Source of the DNA: Nonomuraea aurantiaca
GTDB taxonomy: Bacteria; Actinomycetota; Actinomycetes; Streptosporangiales; Streptosporangiaceae
Assembly (NCBI RefSeq): GCF_020215705.1
Contig: NZ_JAIWNB010000020.1
Coordinates: 62,001-126,000 of the forward strand
Length of the DNA: 64,000 nucleotides
Direction: 5' to 3'
Part shown: positions 17,178 through 25,341 of the stretch, in pieces
Numbering within the stretch: position 1 is the first letter of the stretch
Layout of the letters: each line of letters opens with the position of its first letter
Made by a program: the position numbers and the translations under genes
The notes under the pieces: model-generated
What the model was told of the DNA's origin: nothing
Databases searched by the model: none
The model's input: only the letters and a program-made list of their open reading frames with translations

Positions 17178-17704
17178 GTCGCGTCCCCCGGCGTCGCCTG
17201 GGTGATCGTGGTGAGGCGCCGCGCCAGCTCGGCGGCCAGCTCGTGGTCCAGCGCCTCTATCTTGATCGCGCCCGCCGCCGAGCCGGTGGTCACCGTGACG
17301 TCCGCCAGCCCGAACAGTCGCTGCACCGGCCCCCGCGCGGTGTCGACAGTCTGGATGCGTGACATCGGCGCGACCCGCCAGGTGTGGGTCAGCCAGCCCT
17401 TGCGCGTGTAGACGGCCTCGCCGGTGACCTCCCAGCGCTCCACCCGGTAGTACGCGCGTGGCGCGGCCACCGCCAGCAGCAGGCAGCCCGCCGCGAAGAC
17501 GGCCGTCACGATCCCCAGCCAGGTGGACCGGTCGGTGAACAGCCAGTAGGCCGCCACCGCGGCGCCGGCCACCGGCACTGCCAGGATCATCGCCTGGACC
17601 GTCCACCAGGAGATCGCCCGCCTGTCGGCCTGGTTGCGCGGCGGACGCAGCGTCGTCGCGCTCACGTCCGGCTTGGCGGCTCGCGCAGCGCTGTCGTGAC
17701 TCAC
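17174..17704 (-). CDS. Small PH-domain (YdbS-like) membrane protein
   Basis: A 176-residue protein with a short cytoplasmic tail, two membrane helices (about 33-75) and one bPH2 module (YRVERWEVTGEAVYTRKGWL, then RIQTVDTARGPVQRLFGL). This is the standard YdbS form and it lies directly upstream of the large YdbT-like gene with four-base overlaps on both sides (GTG 17704 overlaps the stop of the small membrane gene). The two PH proteins probably form one membrane complex of unknown ligand. Confidence 0.86.
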   Translation of the reverse strand: MSHDSAARAAKPDVSATTLRPPRNQADRRAISWWTVQAMILAVPVAGAAVAAYWLFTDRSTWLGIVTAVFAAGCLLLAVAAPRAYYRVERWEVTGEAVYTRKGWLTHTWRVAPMSRIQTVDTARGPVQRLFGLADVTVTTGSAAGAIKIEALDHELAAELARRLTTITQATPGDAT

Positions 17705-17928
17705 GTCCGGCTCGCCGGCTTGCGCATCGACGCCGAGGCCGAGAGGAGCACCAGCCCGAGCACGCCGATCACGATGGAGGCGAAGATCTCGCGGCCGTGG
17801 AGGAACGGCAGGATGTTGACCAGCAGCAGGTCGTGGGCCCACCGCCACCAGCCCAGCAGGGTGTTGACCACGCCACCCACGCCCTGCGCCACCAGCAGCC
17901 AGCCGACCAGGTCCAGTATCACCTTCAT
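17701..17928 (-). CDS. Small two-helix membrane protein of the PH-domain operon
   Basis: A 75-residue hydrophobic protein starting MKVILDLVGWLLVAQG, with a helix at about 4-24 and another at about 44-65 and a charged tail (SMRKPASRT). ATG 17928 was preferred over an upstream GTG/ATG extension because the extra residues are Arg/Gly-rich and unlike a membrane leader. It is the first gene of the three-gene overlapping operon. I do not recognise the family. Confidence 0.68.
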   Translation of the reverse strand: MKVILDLVGWLLVAQGVGGVVNTLLGWWRWAHDLLLVNILPFLHGREIFASIVIGVLGLVLLSASASMRKPASRT

Positions 17929-18038
17929 GCCATCCAGCGTTCCGCGCCCGCGATCCCCGCCGCGTCGGCCGTAGGTCTCGGCGACCATCGACTTTGGTCG
18001 CTGTCCCTGGGCCCGGCCAGGCTCTAACCTCGTGGAAC

Positions 18039-19235
18039 GTGACGGAATACCGGTGGCTGCTGCCCTCGGTCCTGCTGGGGGACGGCGATGAGCGGCGTCC
18101 GGTGCGGCGCTCGACCCGCGACTGGATCGTCGACGTCCTGATGTTCCTGAGCGCCTGCGGGCTGGCTCTGTTGAGCATGCCGGACCTGGAGGGACAGCCG
18201 ACGCCCGTGGTGGTGATCGAGCAGGTGGTCGGCGCGCTGGCGTGCGCGGCGGTGTGGCTGCGCCGCAGGTGGCCGGTCGGGCTGGCGCTGGTGACCACGG
18301 TGCTGTCGGCCTTTCTGACGCTGGTGGGCGGGGCCGCGGTCGTCGCCCTGTTCACCGTGGCGGTGCACCGGCCGTTCAAGATCTCCGGGCCGGTCGCGCT
18401 GCTCGGCGGCCTGACGCTGATCCCGTTCTCCATGCTCAGGCCCGACAAGGAGCTGGGCGTGCTGGGGCAGACCGTGGTCGGGGTGGCCATCGTGCTGACC
18501 GTGTTCGCCTGGGGCATCGTGGTGCGGGCCAGGCGGCAGCTCGTCTGGTCGCTCAGGCAGCGCGCCGACAGCGCGGCGGAGGAGGCCAAGCGGCTCGAGC
18601 GCGAGCGGATCGCCAGGGAGATGCACGACGTGCTCGCGCACCGCATCTCCATGCTCAGCCTGCACGCGGGAGCGCTGGAGTTCCGGCCGAACGCGCCCGC
18701 CGAGGAGATCGCCAGGGCCGCGGCGGCGATCAGGAGCAGCGCCCACCACGCGCTGCAGGACCTGCGCGAAGTGATCGGCGTGCTGCGCTACTCGGCGCCC
18801 GCGGCCGGCGACCCCGTGCCCGACCGCCCGCAGCCCACGCTGGCCGACCTGCCTCCGCTGATCGAGGAGTGCCACGAAGCGGGCATGGAGGTGGACTTCG
18901 CCCTCGACGCCGGTGACGCGCCGGAGGGACTGGGCCGCAACGTCTACCGCATCGTCCAGGAGGCGCTCACCAACGCGCGCAAGCACGCGAGCGGCGCTCC
19001 CGTGACGGTCACCGTCGCCGGCGGTCCGGGGGCGGGCCTGACGGCAGAGGTCCGCAACCCGCTTCGGGTACGCCAGAACACGCGCATCCCCGGAGCCGGC
19101 GCCGGGCTCATCGGCCTGACCGAGCGAGCCCAGCTCGCGGGCGGGCGACTCGAACACGGCGCGACCCGCGAAGGCGACTTCCTGGTGCGCGCCTGGTTAC
19201 CTTGGCCGGTGGAGACTTCCCTGGAGGACGCATGA
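18039..19235 (+). CDS. NarL-type sensor histidine kinase
   Basis: A 398-residue kinase with an N-terminal membrane block of about five helices (28-160) and no large extracellular loop, then a HisKA_3 dimerisation region with the phospho-acceptor His196 in REMHDVLAHRISMLSLHAG and a HATPase domain with EALTNARKHA (about 308-317) and GAGAGLIGLTERA. The short loops suggest that it senses within or through the membrane. Its stop overlaps the start of the response regulator gene by four bases, so the pair forms one two-component system. The signal is unknown. Confidence 0.93.
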   Translation: MTEYRWLLPSVLLGDGDERRPVRRSTRDWIVDVLMFLSACGLALLSMPDLEGQPTPVVVIEQVVGALACAAVWLRRRWPVGLALVTTVLSAFLTLVGGAAVVALFTVAVHRPFKISGPVALLGGLTLIPFSMLRPDKELGVLGQTVVGVAIVLTVFAWGIVVRARRQLVWSLRQRADSAAEEAKRLERERIAREMHDVLAHRISMLSLHAGALEFRPNAPAEEIARAAAAIRSSAHHALQDLREVIGVLRYSAPAAGDPVPDRPQPTLADLPPLIEECHEAGMEVDFALDAGDAPEGLGRNVYRIVQEALTNARKHASGAPVTVTVAGGPGAGLTAEVRNPLRVRQNTRIPGAGAGLIGLTERAQLAGGRLEHGATREGDFLVRAWLPWPVETSLEDA

Positions 19236-19894
19236 CCGCGCCGATCCGCGTGCTGATCGTCGACGACGACGCCCTGGTACGCGCCGGACTCTCGATGATC
19301 CTGGGCGGGGCGGGCGACATCGAGATCGTGGCCGAGGCGGGCGACGGCTCGGAGGTGCCGCCGCTGGTCGCCGCGCACCGGCCCGACGTGGTGCTGATGG
19401 ACATCCGGATGCCCGACGTCGACGGGCTCACCGCGACGGAGGCGCTGCGCGCCGCGGAGTCGCCGCCCGAGGTGGTGGTGCTGACCACCTTCCATGCCGA
19501 CGCCCAGGTGGTGCGGGCACTGCGCGCGGGGGCGGCGGGCTTCCTGCTGAAGGACATTCCGCCGCGCGAGCTGGTCGAGGCGATCCGGAAGGTGGCGGCG
19601 GGCGAGCCGATCCTGTCGCCCGCCGTGACCCGCCAGCTCATCGCGCACGTCTCCGATGACGGCGGCGGGGCGGGCCGGCGTACGGACAGGGCCCGCGGCC
19701 TGCTGGCCAAGCTCAGCGAGCGCGAGCGCGACGTGGCGCTGGCCGTCGGCCAGGGGAAGTCGAACGCCGCCATCGGCCGCGAGCTCTACATGAGCGTGGC
19801 CACGGTCAAGGCGCACGTCTCGCGGATCCTCACCAAGCTGGACCTCAACAACCGGGTGCAGATCGCGCTCACGGTGTACGACGCCAGCCTTTGA
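19232..19894 (+). CDS. NarL/LuxR-type response regulator
   Basis: A 220-residue DNA-binding regulator and partner of the kinase just upstream. The receiver domain has the acidic group VDDDALVR (residues 10-17), phospho-acceptor Asp57 in LMDIRMPD and Lys near 107 (LLKDIP). A C-terminal LuxR-type helix-turn-helix (about 157-216) contains LSERERDVALAVGQGKSN and VATVKAHVSRILTKL. ATG 19232 overlaps the kinase stop. The last 26 bases run into the 3' end of the convergent phosphotransferase gene. Confidence 0.94.
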   Translation: MTAPIRVLIVDDDALVRAGLSMILGGAGDIEIVAEAGDGSEVPPLVAAHRPDVVLMDIRMPDVDGLTATEALRAAESPPEVVVLTTFHADAQVVRALRAGAAGFLLKDIPPRELVEAIRKVAAGEPILSPAVTRQLIAHVSDDGGGAGRRTDRARGLLAKLSERERDVALAVGQGKSNAAIGRELYMSVATVKAHVSRILTKLDLNNRVQIALTVYDASL

Positions 19895-20945
19895 GCATCC
19901 GCTCGATCGTGGCCCGGTGCAGCACCAGGTCGTCGGGGTCGTCCGGCATGGGCTGCTCGCCGAAGTGGATCCGGCGCTGCCACACCCTGGCCATGATGGC
20001 CCCGTGCCGCAGCGCCGCGTACATCTCGTAGAACTCCATGTCCCGCACCCGATAACCCGTCAGCTCCCGATATTTCTCGCAAACATCGTCGCGTCGCATG
20101 AAGTCGGGAATTCCGGGCATGCCAAGGCCCTCCGTGAGGTCCTGGAAGAAGCGGTGCAGGAAGATCATCCACGCCAGATCGAGCTCCCGCGGCCCCACCG
20201 CGGCCATCTCCCAGTCGAACACCGCCACAGGCCTGAAGTCGCGATACATCACGTTCCCGATGCGGGCGTCGCCCCAGCAGAGCACGTCGGGTCCCGGGTC
20301 GCGGGGCCAGTGCGCCTCCAGCCAGTCGAAGCCCCGCTCCAGCAGCGGGATCCGCGTCCCGCCGTGCGCCCACTCGTAATAGGCGCGCTGCCCGTCCACG
20401 TGGCGGCGCAGCCCGCCCTGCGGGAGTACGGCCAGGTCCCGCTCGGTGAACGGCGCGTCGTGCAGCGCGGCCACGATCGCCACCGTCGCGTCCTGCAGCC
20501 GGCGCCGATCGCGCGGCGCCGCGTCGAGCATCCAGCCCTCGAACGTGTACGGCAGGACATCGGGCGGTACGGCACCATCCTCCCGTTCCATGATGAAAAA
20601 GGGGGTGCCCAGCGGACCGGGGTCGGGCTCGAACCAGAGGGCCCTCGGCGCTGGAATTCCAGCTTTTTCCCTGGCCGAGCGCATGATCTCGAACTGGGCC
20701 CGCAGATCGTACGAAGGGAAGACGGGCACCGCTTCCTGGGCGGGCGCCATCCTGGCCACGCACCGGACGCGCTGTCCGGGCCAGGACGCGGTGAAGAAGA
20801 GCGTTTCGCTGGACATGCCGTTTTCCAGGGGCCTCGACAGCTCGGACACCGTCACCGGCCGGTCAACTCGCCCGCTGAGCCAGATTCCCAGCCGATCGCG
20901 CAGTTCCACCAGGTCACGGGTGGATGTGCGCATCTCGTCCGTCAC
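19869..20945 (-). CDS. Aminoglycoside-phosphotransferase-like family protein (acyl-CoA dehydrogenase-associated type)
   Basis: A 358-residue protein with the APH/choline kinase fold. Instead of the usual HGD the catalytic loop reads CWGDARIGNVMY with Asp226, and the metal-binding motif is FDWEMAAVGPRELDLAW with Asp244. This form resembles the ACAD10-like phosphotransferases found with acyl-CoA enzymes rather than resistance enzymes, so a small-molecule substrate is likely but unknown. GTG 20945 is supported by AGGAGG six bases upstream. It converges on the response regulator gene. Confidence 0.85.
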   Translation of the reverse strand: MTDEMRTSTRDLVELRDRLGIWLSGRVDRPVTVSELSRPLENGMSSETLFFTASWPGQRVRCVARMAPAQEAVPVFPSYDLRAQFEIMRSAREKAGIPAPRALWFEPDPGPLGTPFFIMEREDGAVPPDVLPYTFEGWMLDAAPRDRRRLQDATVAIVAALHDAPFTERDLAVLPQGGLRRHVDGQRAYYEWAHGGTRIPLLERGFDWLEAHWPRDPGPDVLCWGDARIGNVMYRDFRPVAVFDWEMAAVGPRELDLAWMIFLHRFFQDLTEGLGMPGIPDFMRRDDVCEKYRELTGYRVRDMEFYEMYAALRHGAIMARVWQRRIHFGEQPMPDDPDDLVLHRATIERMLKGWRRTP

Positions 20946-21006
20946 GGTGGGCCTCCTGGATGAACACCGGGTGAACGCGGGTCCCGGCCCAGTCGTATAC
21001 CCCTAG

Positions 21007-21016
21007 CAAGCGCTTG
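21007..21016. promoter_or_regulatory. LacI-like palindrome CAAGCGCTTG
   Basis: A perfect 10-bp palindrome in the 153-base gap between the divergent phosphotransferase and NYN genes. The CG centre and AAGCGCTT core resemble LacI-family operators, but no such regulator is nearby. Confidence 0.4.
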
Positions 21017-21098
21017 TCCATATGCGACCTGCCGTTACGGTCAGGTACACGACAGCCGTACCCTTGTCTGAAAGGGCATGTCACGAAGGGACCGTGGG

Positions 21099-22421
21099 AT
21101 GAGTTCAGCGGGTGAAGGTCTGTCTCGCCCGCTTCCCGAGCAGGTGAGACTCAACGTCGTCGATCTGGCGGCGCAGGTCCTCGGGTCCATGCCCGCTGCC
21201 ACGATTCCGCCGCCGCTGCGCGGCATCGCCAAATTCGACCCGCGTAAGCGCGCCAAGCTGGGCAGCGCGCCCATCGCCGCCCAGCTGGAGAACGACAAAG
21301 AGTTCCGCGAGGTGGTCGCCGAGTCGGTGGCCGCCGGGTGGCCCGAGCTCGTCGCCTCGCTGATCGAGGGCAACGTGCCACCCGCCGCCGACCCCGTGCT
21401 GGTGGCCGCCGCGGCTTATCTGACGCGGCCGGTCGGGTGGGCGGAGATGGTCGAGGCCGCCCGGGCCGATCTCGAGCAGTCGGCGGTCGCGGCCGAGGGG
21501 ACCGAGCGCGAGGAGGTGGTGGCCCGGCTGCGCGAGCAGCTCGCCGCCCAGAAGAGCGCCGCCAAGGACGAGTCCGACCGGCTGCGCGAGCAGCTGAGGG
21601 CGGCCCGCGCCGAGAACTCCGACCTGCGCCGCAAGCTCCACGAGGCCCGCGAGCGGAGCAAGGCGGCCGTGCGCCGCGCCGAGGAGATGGAGCACGCGGC
21701 CGACGACGCCAAGTCCGCCGCCACGGCCGCGGGCAGCGCGGGCGAGTCCGAGCTGCGTCGGCTCCGCGAGCGGCTGGCCGATGTGGAGAAACAGCTCGAG
21801 GCCTCGCGCCGGGCCGCGCGTGAGGGCAGGAGCATCGAGGACGCCCGCGTCAGGGTGCTGCTCGACGCGCTCCAGGACGCCTCCGCCGGGCTGCGAAGGG
21901 AGCTGGCTCTGCCCACCATGATCAGCAGGCCCGCCGACTCGGTCGCCGCGCTCACGGGCGAGCGCCCCGGCGTCCGGGGCGTGCCCGCCCGCGCCCTGGC
22001 CGACGACGACCCGCAGCTCCTCGACCAGCTCCTCGGGCTGCCGCAGGTGCACCTGATCATCGACGGCTACAACGTGACCAAGACCGGCTACGGCACGCTG
22101 ACCCTGGCCGACCAGCGCAACCGGCTGATGACCGGCCTCGGCGGGCTGGTCGCGCAGACCAGGGTCGAGGTGACCGTGGTCTTCGACGGCGCCGAGCTCA
22201 ACGCGCCCGTCCAGGTGGTGGCGCCGCGCGGCGTGCGGGTGCTCTTCAGCGCGCCCGGCGAGATCGCCGACGACCTGATCCGCCAGCTCGTCCGCGCCGA
22301 GCCGCCCGGCCGGGCCATGGCGGTGGTCTCCTCCGACCGCGAGGTGGCCGAGTCCGTCCGGCGCATGGGAGCCAGACCGGTTCCGTCGGCTCTGCTGCTG
22401 CGCAGGCTGGGCCGCGCCTAG
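21099..22421 (+). CDS. Coiled-coil protein with C-terminal NYN (YacP-like) RNase domain
   Basis: A 440-residue cytoplasmic protein. An N-terminal helical region (about 10-140) is followed by a long coiled coil (about 145-250, rich in Arg/Glu/Ala) and a C-terminal NYN domain of the YacP type with LIIDGYNVTK (Asp322), VVFDGAE and VVSSDREVAE supplying the PIN-like acidic residues. In Bacillus the related Rae1/YacP is a ribosome-associated endoribonuclease; an RNA-processing role here follows from the family. ATG 21099 has GAAGGGA seven bases upstream; ATG 21078 is the alternative. Confidence 0.85.
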   Translation: MSSAGEGLSRPLPEQVRLNVVDLAAQVLGSMPAATIPPPLRGIAKFDPRKRAKLGSAPIAAQLENDKEFREVVAESVAAGWPELVASLIEGNVPPAADPVLVAAAAYLTRPVGWAEMVEAARADLEQSAVAAEGTEREEVVARLREQLAAQKSAAKDESDRLREQLRAARAENSDLRRKLHEARERSKAAVRRAEEMEHAADDAKSAATAAGSAGESELRRLRERLADVEKQLEASRRAAREGRSIEDARVRVLLDALQDASAGLRRELALPTMISRPADSVAALTGERPGVRGVPARALADDDPQLLDQLLGLPQVHLIIDGYNVTKTGYGTLTLADQRNRLMTGLGGLVAQTRVEVTVVFDGAELNAPVQVVAPRGVRVLFSAPGEIADDLIRQLVRAEPPGRAMAVVSSDREVAESVRRMGARPVPSALLLRRLGRA

Positions 22422-22505
22422 ATTACGAATCGGTGGTTAGGGTGAAAGCACACCCGCCACTTCTGTACCATTTCGCCCCAGATATATTCCCCTGGAGGCG
22501 ACACT

Positions 22506-23480
22506 GTGAGGTTTGGCCGGGTGCCACTGGCCGCTGGTCTCGCGATCGGGCTGCTGCTTTCCCCCACAAGCGAGGCACTGGCCGCGCCGAAGCCCACGAT
22601 CAAACAGGCGAAAGCCAAGCTCAAGAAGCTGAACGACCAGGCCGACAAGGTCGTCGACCGCTACAACACGGCGACCGAGAAGTACAAGGCGGCCCAAGGC
22701 GAGTACGGCAAGCTGAACGCCAGTTACAAGCGCAAGCTGGAGACGGTCGCGACGCTGCGCGCCCAGGTCGTCGAGATGGCCGTCGACACCTACAAGCGCG
22801 GCCCCGACACCACCTCCTGGCCCTCGATGATCGGCCAGCCGGATCCCACGGGCCTGCTGGGCAGCATGGCGCTCGCGGGGCAGCTGTCGGAGGAGAAGAT
22901 GGCGCGGCTGGCGGCGTTCGACCGCGAGAACCGCGGGCTCAAGGAGGAGCGCGACAAGGCCGAGACGGCGCTGCGGGCGGCCGACAAAGAGCGCGACGGG
23001 GTCGAGAAGGAGCGCTCGGAGGTCCAAAAGCTGATCGCGAAGCAGAAGAAGCTGCTCGAGAAGCTCGGCGCCTACAAGACCGGTGACCCCAACAGCACCG
23101 GCATCAAGTACACCGGCTCGGCCTCCGGCAACGCCGCGGCGGTGCTCAGGTTCGCCTACGCGCAGGTGGGCAAGCCGTACGTGTTCGGCGGCACGGGACC
23201 GCGCGGCTGGGACTGCTCGGGCCTCACGCAGGCGTCGTGGCGCGCCGGGGGCGTCTCGCTGCCCCGCACCACGTGGCAGCAGTGGGCCTGGGGCGCGGCC
23301 CGCAAGGTGGATCTGAAGGACCTGCAGCCCGGCGACCTGATCTTCAGCTCGGGGCTCGGCCATGTCAGCATTTATGCGGGCAACGGGCAGATCGTCCACG
23401 CTCCCCAGACCGGCGACGTCGTCAAGGTCGTCACCCTGTCCTCCTATGGCGGCACGCTGGTGGGAGCTATCCGGCCGTAG
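22506..23480 (+). CDS. Secreted NlpC/P60 endopeptidase with coiled-coil N-terminus
   Basis: A 324-residue peptidoglycan hydrolase of the RipA/CwlO type. A signal peptide (about 1-27, ending ALAA) is followed by two coiled-coil segments (about 32-95 and 130-185) and a C-terminal NlpC/P60 domain with catalytic Cys237 in WDCSGLTQ and His286 in GHVSIY. The start GTG 22506 has GGAGG seven bases upstream. In mycobacterial and streptomycete relatives the coiled coil holds the protease inactive until partner contact. It should cleave the D-Glu-DAP bond in stem peptides during growth or division. Confidence 0.92.
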   Translation: MRFGRVPLAAGLAIGLLLSPTSEALAAPKPTIKQAKAKLKKLNDQADKVVDRYNTATEKYKAAQGEYGKLNASYKRKLETVATLRAQVVEMAVDTYKRGPDTTSWPSMIGQPDPTGLLGSMALAGQLSEEKMARLAAFDRENRGLKEERDKAETALRAADKERDGVEKERSEVQKLIAKQKKLLEKLGAYKTGDPNSTGIKYTGSASGNAAAVLRFAYAQVGKPYVFGGTGPRGWDCSGLTQASWRAGGVSLPRTTWQQWAWGAARKVDLKDLQPGDLIFSSGLGHVSIYAGNGQIVHAPQTGDVVKVVTLSSYGGTLVGAIRP

Positions 23481-24334
23481 TTCTTGTACGAAAACCGCTG
23501 CTTTTCTGTACGGCAAGCACGGTGGGCCCCACCCGCCGTCCGTGGCTGGGCTCTGTCCAGGGACACGCTCCTCCGGTGGGGCGCGCTGGGCGCCGTGACG
23601 TGCGCTCTCTTGACCCCGGTCCGTGGCTTCAGGTGGCCGTGGGCCGGATGGTCTGCCGGTGGACGTTTGGCGGTCCATGCGGACTCACCGGCTTGCCGGT
23701 CGACGAACCCGGCCTTGTGGCCCCGGCTTCGGGTAGACGGACCCGGCCTCGGGCCGACGGACCCCGCCTCGGGCCGACGGACCCCGCCTCGGGCCGACGG
23801 ACTCGGCCTGGGGTCAAGGGGCTCTGACCGGCTGTTCAGCGGGCTCATGTCGCTTGTTCGGCGGAACCCGACCGGCTGTTCAACTGACCCCGATTTGCTG
23901 GTCACCTGACCCTCTGCACGCAGGCCGATGCCGCTGGCCGGATCGGCTGCACACTCCTCGAATGCCTTCAAAAGGCGACGACGATCACTGATCTCGGCTC
24001 CTTGGCGACCCTCGAGTCGCCCACTTCCGCGCATTCGTCGGCCCCATCCGCTGGGCCCTACGGCGCGTTACTGGTGGGACCAGTGTGACAAGAGTGACAA
24101 AAGGGACCTGACAGATCGCTGTGTCGTCAAGTGTGAGAAGGGTCACTTTTTGGTAACATAGCCCGGTGCTCCAGCTGCGGTTGGAGACTTTACTGAGACC
24201 TTTCAGTGATCCTGACAACCCCATGACGGCTTTGCCAGCGCGTTACTCAAGGGCGTAACTTCTGGCGTCGCGGCGAACAAGCCATGGCGTCGCGACTCTC
24301 CATCGGGTCCCCGATGTGGACAGATAGAAATCCG
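23481..24334. repeat. 854-bp spacer: dispersed repeat copy B and 20-bp tandem repeat
   Basis: No gene is supported. The minus strand of 23491-23603 matches copy A at 8438-8553. At 23721-23820 five 20-bp units related to ACCCCGCCTCGGGCCGACGG lie head to tail, the second to fourth almost identical. From about 24060 the base composition drops and a promoter is likely: GTGACAAGAGTGACA direct repeats near 24086, and TTTTTGGTAACATAG near 24149-24163 with TAACAT as a possible -10. The part between 23821 and 24060 shows nothing clear. Confidence 0.65.
24242..24259 (+). promoter_or_regulatory. GTTAC...GTAAC inverted repeat in riboswitch leader
   Basis: GTTAC (24242-24246) and GTAAC (24255-24259) are inverted with an eight-base gap. 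GTAAC half-sites are bound by MtrA-type regulators of cell-wall genes in actinobacteria, so this could be an operator or a leader hairpin; the sequence does not decide. Confidence 0.4.
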
Positions 24335-24525
24335 TTAGGTCGCCGCCTTCCCACCTGTTCTTCACGTGGCGGTGGCCTGCCGAGTCCGTGCAGCCAGGAG
24401 GCACGGAGCCGGGGACCCAGCGATCCCGCTCCCGGGATCAGGGGTGAATCGGCGCGTATCGCGCCGTAGGGCGACTTCCAGGCCCGAATCCGTCAGCTAA
24501 CCCGGTAGGCGTTCGTGGAAGCTCC
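24335..24525 (+). promoter_or_regulatory. c-di-AMP riboswitch (ydaO/yuaA type)
   Basis: The conserved blocks of the ydaO-type aptamer appear in order: GGAGCCGGGGACCCA (24405-24419), AGGGGTGAATC (24440-24450), GTAGGG (24466-24471), and CCGAATCCGTCAGCTAACCC continuing as GGTAGGCG (24484-24511). GTCGCC near 24340 can pair with GGCGAC near 24470. In actinobacteria this riboswitch typically precedes cell-wall hydrolase genes, and it shuts expression off when c-di-AMP is high. Here the NlpC/P60 gene starts just after it, with its ribosome binding site AAGGAGA at 24526-24532 next to the aptamer 3' end. Confidence 0.93.
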
Positions 24526-24536
24526 AAGGAGAAATC

Positions 24537-25115
24537 CTGTCTACCTCCCCCTGTAACCCCCGTCTGTCCCGCCTTGCCCTGAGTGGCGCAGCGCTCACGA
24601 TGACCGTGACGGCCGGAGGTTTGGTCCTCCCTGCCCCGACGGCGCAGGCGGCGACGACGCGTGATGCGGCCGAAGTTTCCCGGACCACCACAGCGGCGAA
24701 GGCCGTCAGGTCCGTGAAGAAGGTCGCGCAGCAGACAGCGGTCGCTCGGCAGAAGGCGAAGGCCCGTACGGCCGTCGCCGTGGCCAAGGACCAGATCGGT
24801 GACCCGTACAGTTACGGGGCCACAGGACCTGGTTCCTTCGACTGCTCCGGTCTCGTCCAGTACGCCTGGAAGAAGGCCGGCGTCAAGATCCCGCGCGTGA
24901 CGAACAGCCAGTTCGCCCGCATCAAGAAGAAGGTCTCCTGGAAGAATCTGAAGCCAGGTGACCTGCTGTTCTTCCATGGGCTCGGCCATGTGGGCATGTA
25001 TGTCGGCAACGGCAAGATGGTCCATTCGCCGAGGACGGGTTCGACGGTGCGCGTCGAGAAGCTCAACGGGTGGCGCAAGGCGTCGTTCGTGGGTGCGGTG
25101 CGTCCCGGCCTGTAA
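24537..25115 (+). CDS. Secreted NlpC/P60 endopeptidase under c-di-AMP riboswitch, apparent CTG start
   Basis: A 192-residue secreted peptidoglycan endopeptidase with signal peptide, an Arg/Ala/Lys-rich linker, and an NlpC/P60 domain with Cys103 in FDCSGLVQ and His151 in GHVGMY. The reading frame is closed by TAA at 24498-24500, and between it and ATG 24600 there is no ATG, GTG or TTG. AAGGAGA ends five bases before CTG 24537, and only translation from there gives a complete signal peptide (basic residues at 9 and 12, cleavage after PTAQA). Starting at ATG 24600 would remove the basic part. Expression is controlled by the riboswitch just upstream. Confidence 0.87.
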   Translation: MSTSPCNPRLSRLALSGAALTMTVTAGGLVLPAPTAQAATTRDAAEVSRTTTAAKAVRSVKKVAQQTAVARQKAKARTAVAVAKDQIGDPYSYGATGPGSFDCSGLVQYAWKKAGVKIPRVTNSQFARIKKKVSWKNLKPGDLLFFHGLGHVGMYVGNGKMVHSPRTGSTVRVEKLNGWRKASFVGAVRPGL

Positions 25116-25137
25116 GTCCGGCCTGTATAGACCGTCA

Positions 25138-25171
25138 CGAAGGTCCCGTCCCAGCTGGGACGGGACCTTCG
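25138..25171 (+). terminator. Terminator hairpin after the riboswitch-controlled NlpC gene
   Basis: A perfect 34-base palindrome (CGAAGGTCCCGTCCCAG and its complement) begins 22 bases after the stop. There is no T-run, as is common in high-GC actinomycetes. Confidence 0.75.
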
Positions 25172-25180
25172 CGTGTTCCG

Positions 25181-25310
25181 GACCTTTCCCGCGACGACGT
25201 CCGGACGTTTCCCGCGACGACGTCCGGGCCTTTCGCGACGAGTCCGGCGTCTCCCGCGACGACGTCCGGGCTTTTCCGTGACGACCTCCGGCCTTTCCGC
25301 GACTGCCGGT
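25181..25310. repeat. Tandem repeat of about 22-23 bp
   Basis: About six degenerate units of the form TTTCCCGCGACGACGTCCGG follow the terminator and end shortly before the next gene. Units two and four keep CCCGCGACGACGTCCG exactly; later units decay. No coding signal is seen. Confidence 0.7.
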
Positions 25311-25341
25311 CCGCGGCGAGGGGCGACTACGATCGGGGAAC

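Noticed and set aside
17178..17606. N-terminal 143-codon extension of the large PH-domain gene
   Set aside because: The extension is the out-of-frame shadow of the smaller PH gene; GTG 17177 with a four-base overlap is the natural start.
23721..23820. Possible CRISPR array
   Set aside because: The 20-bp units are directly adjacent with no spacers, and no cas gene is present. The 16-bp array at 41521 was rejected for the same reason.
24600..25115. ATG 24600 as start of the second NlpC/P60 gene
   Set aside because: It has no ribosome binding site and removes the basic part of the signal peptide; the CTG at 24537 fits better.
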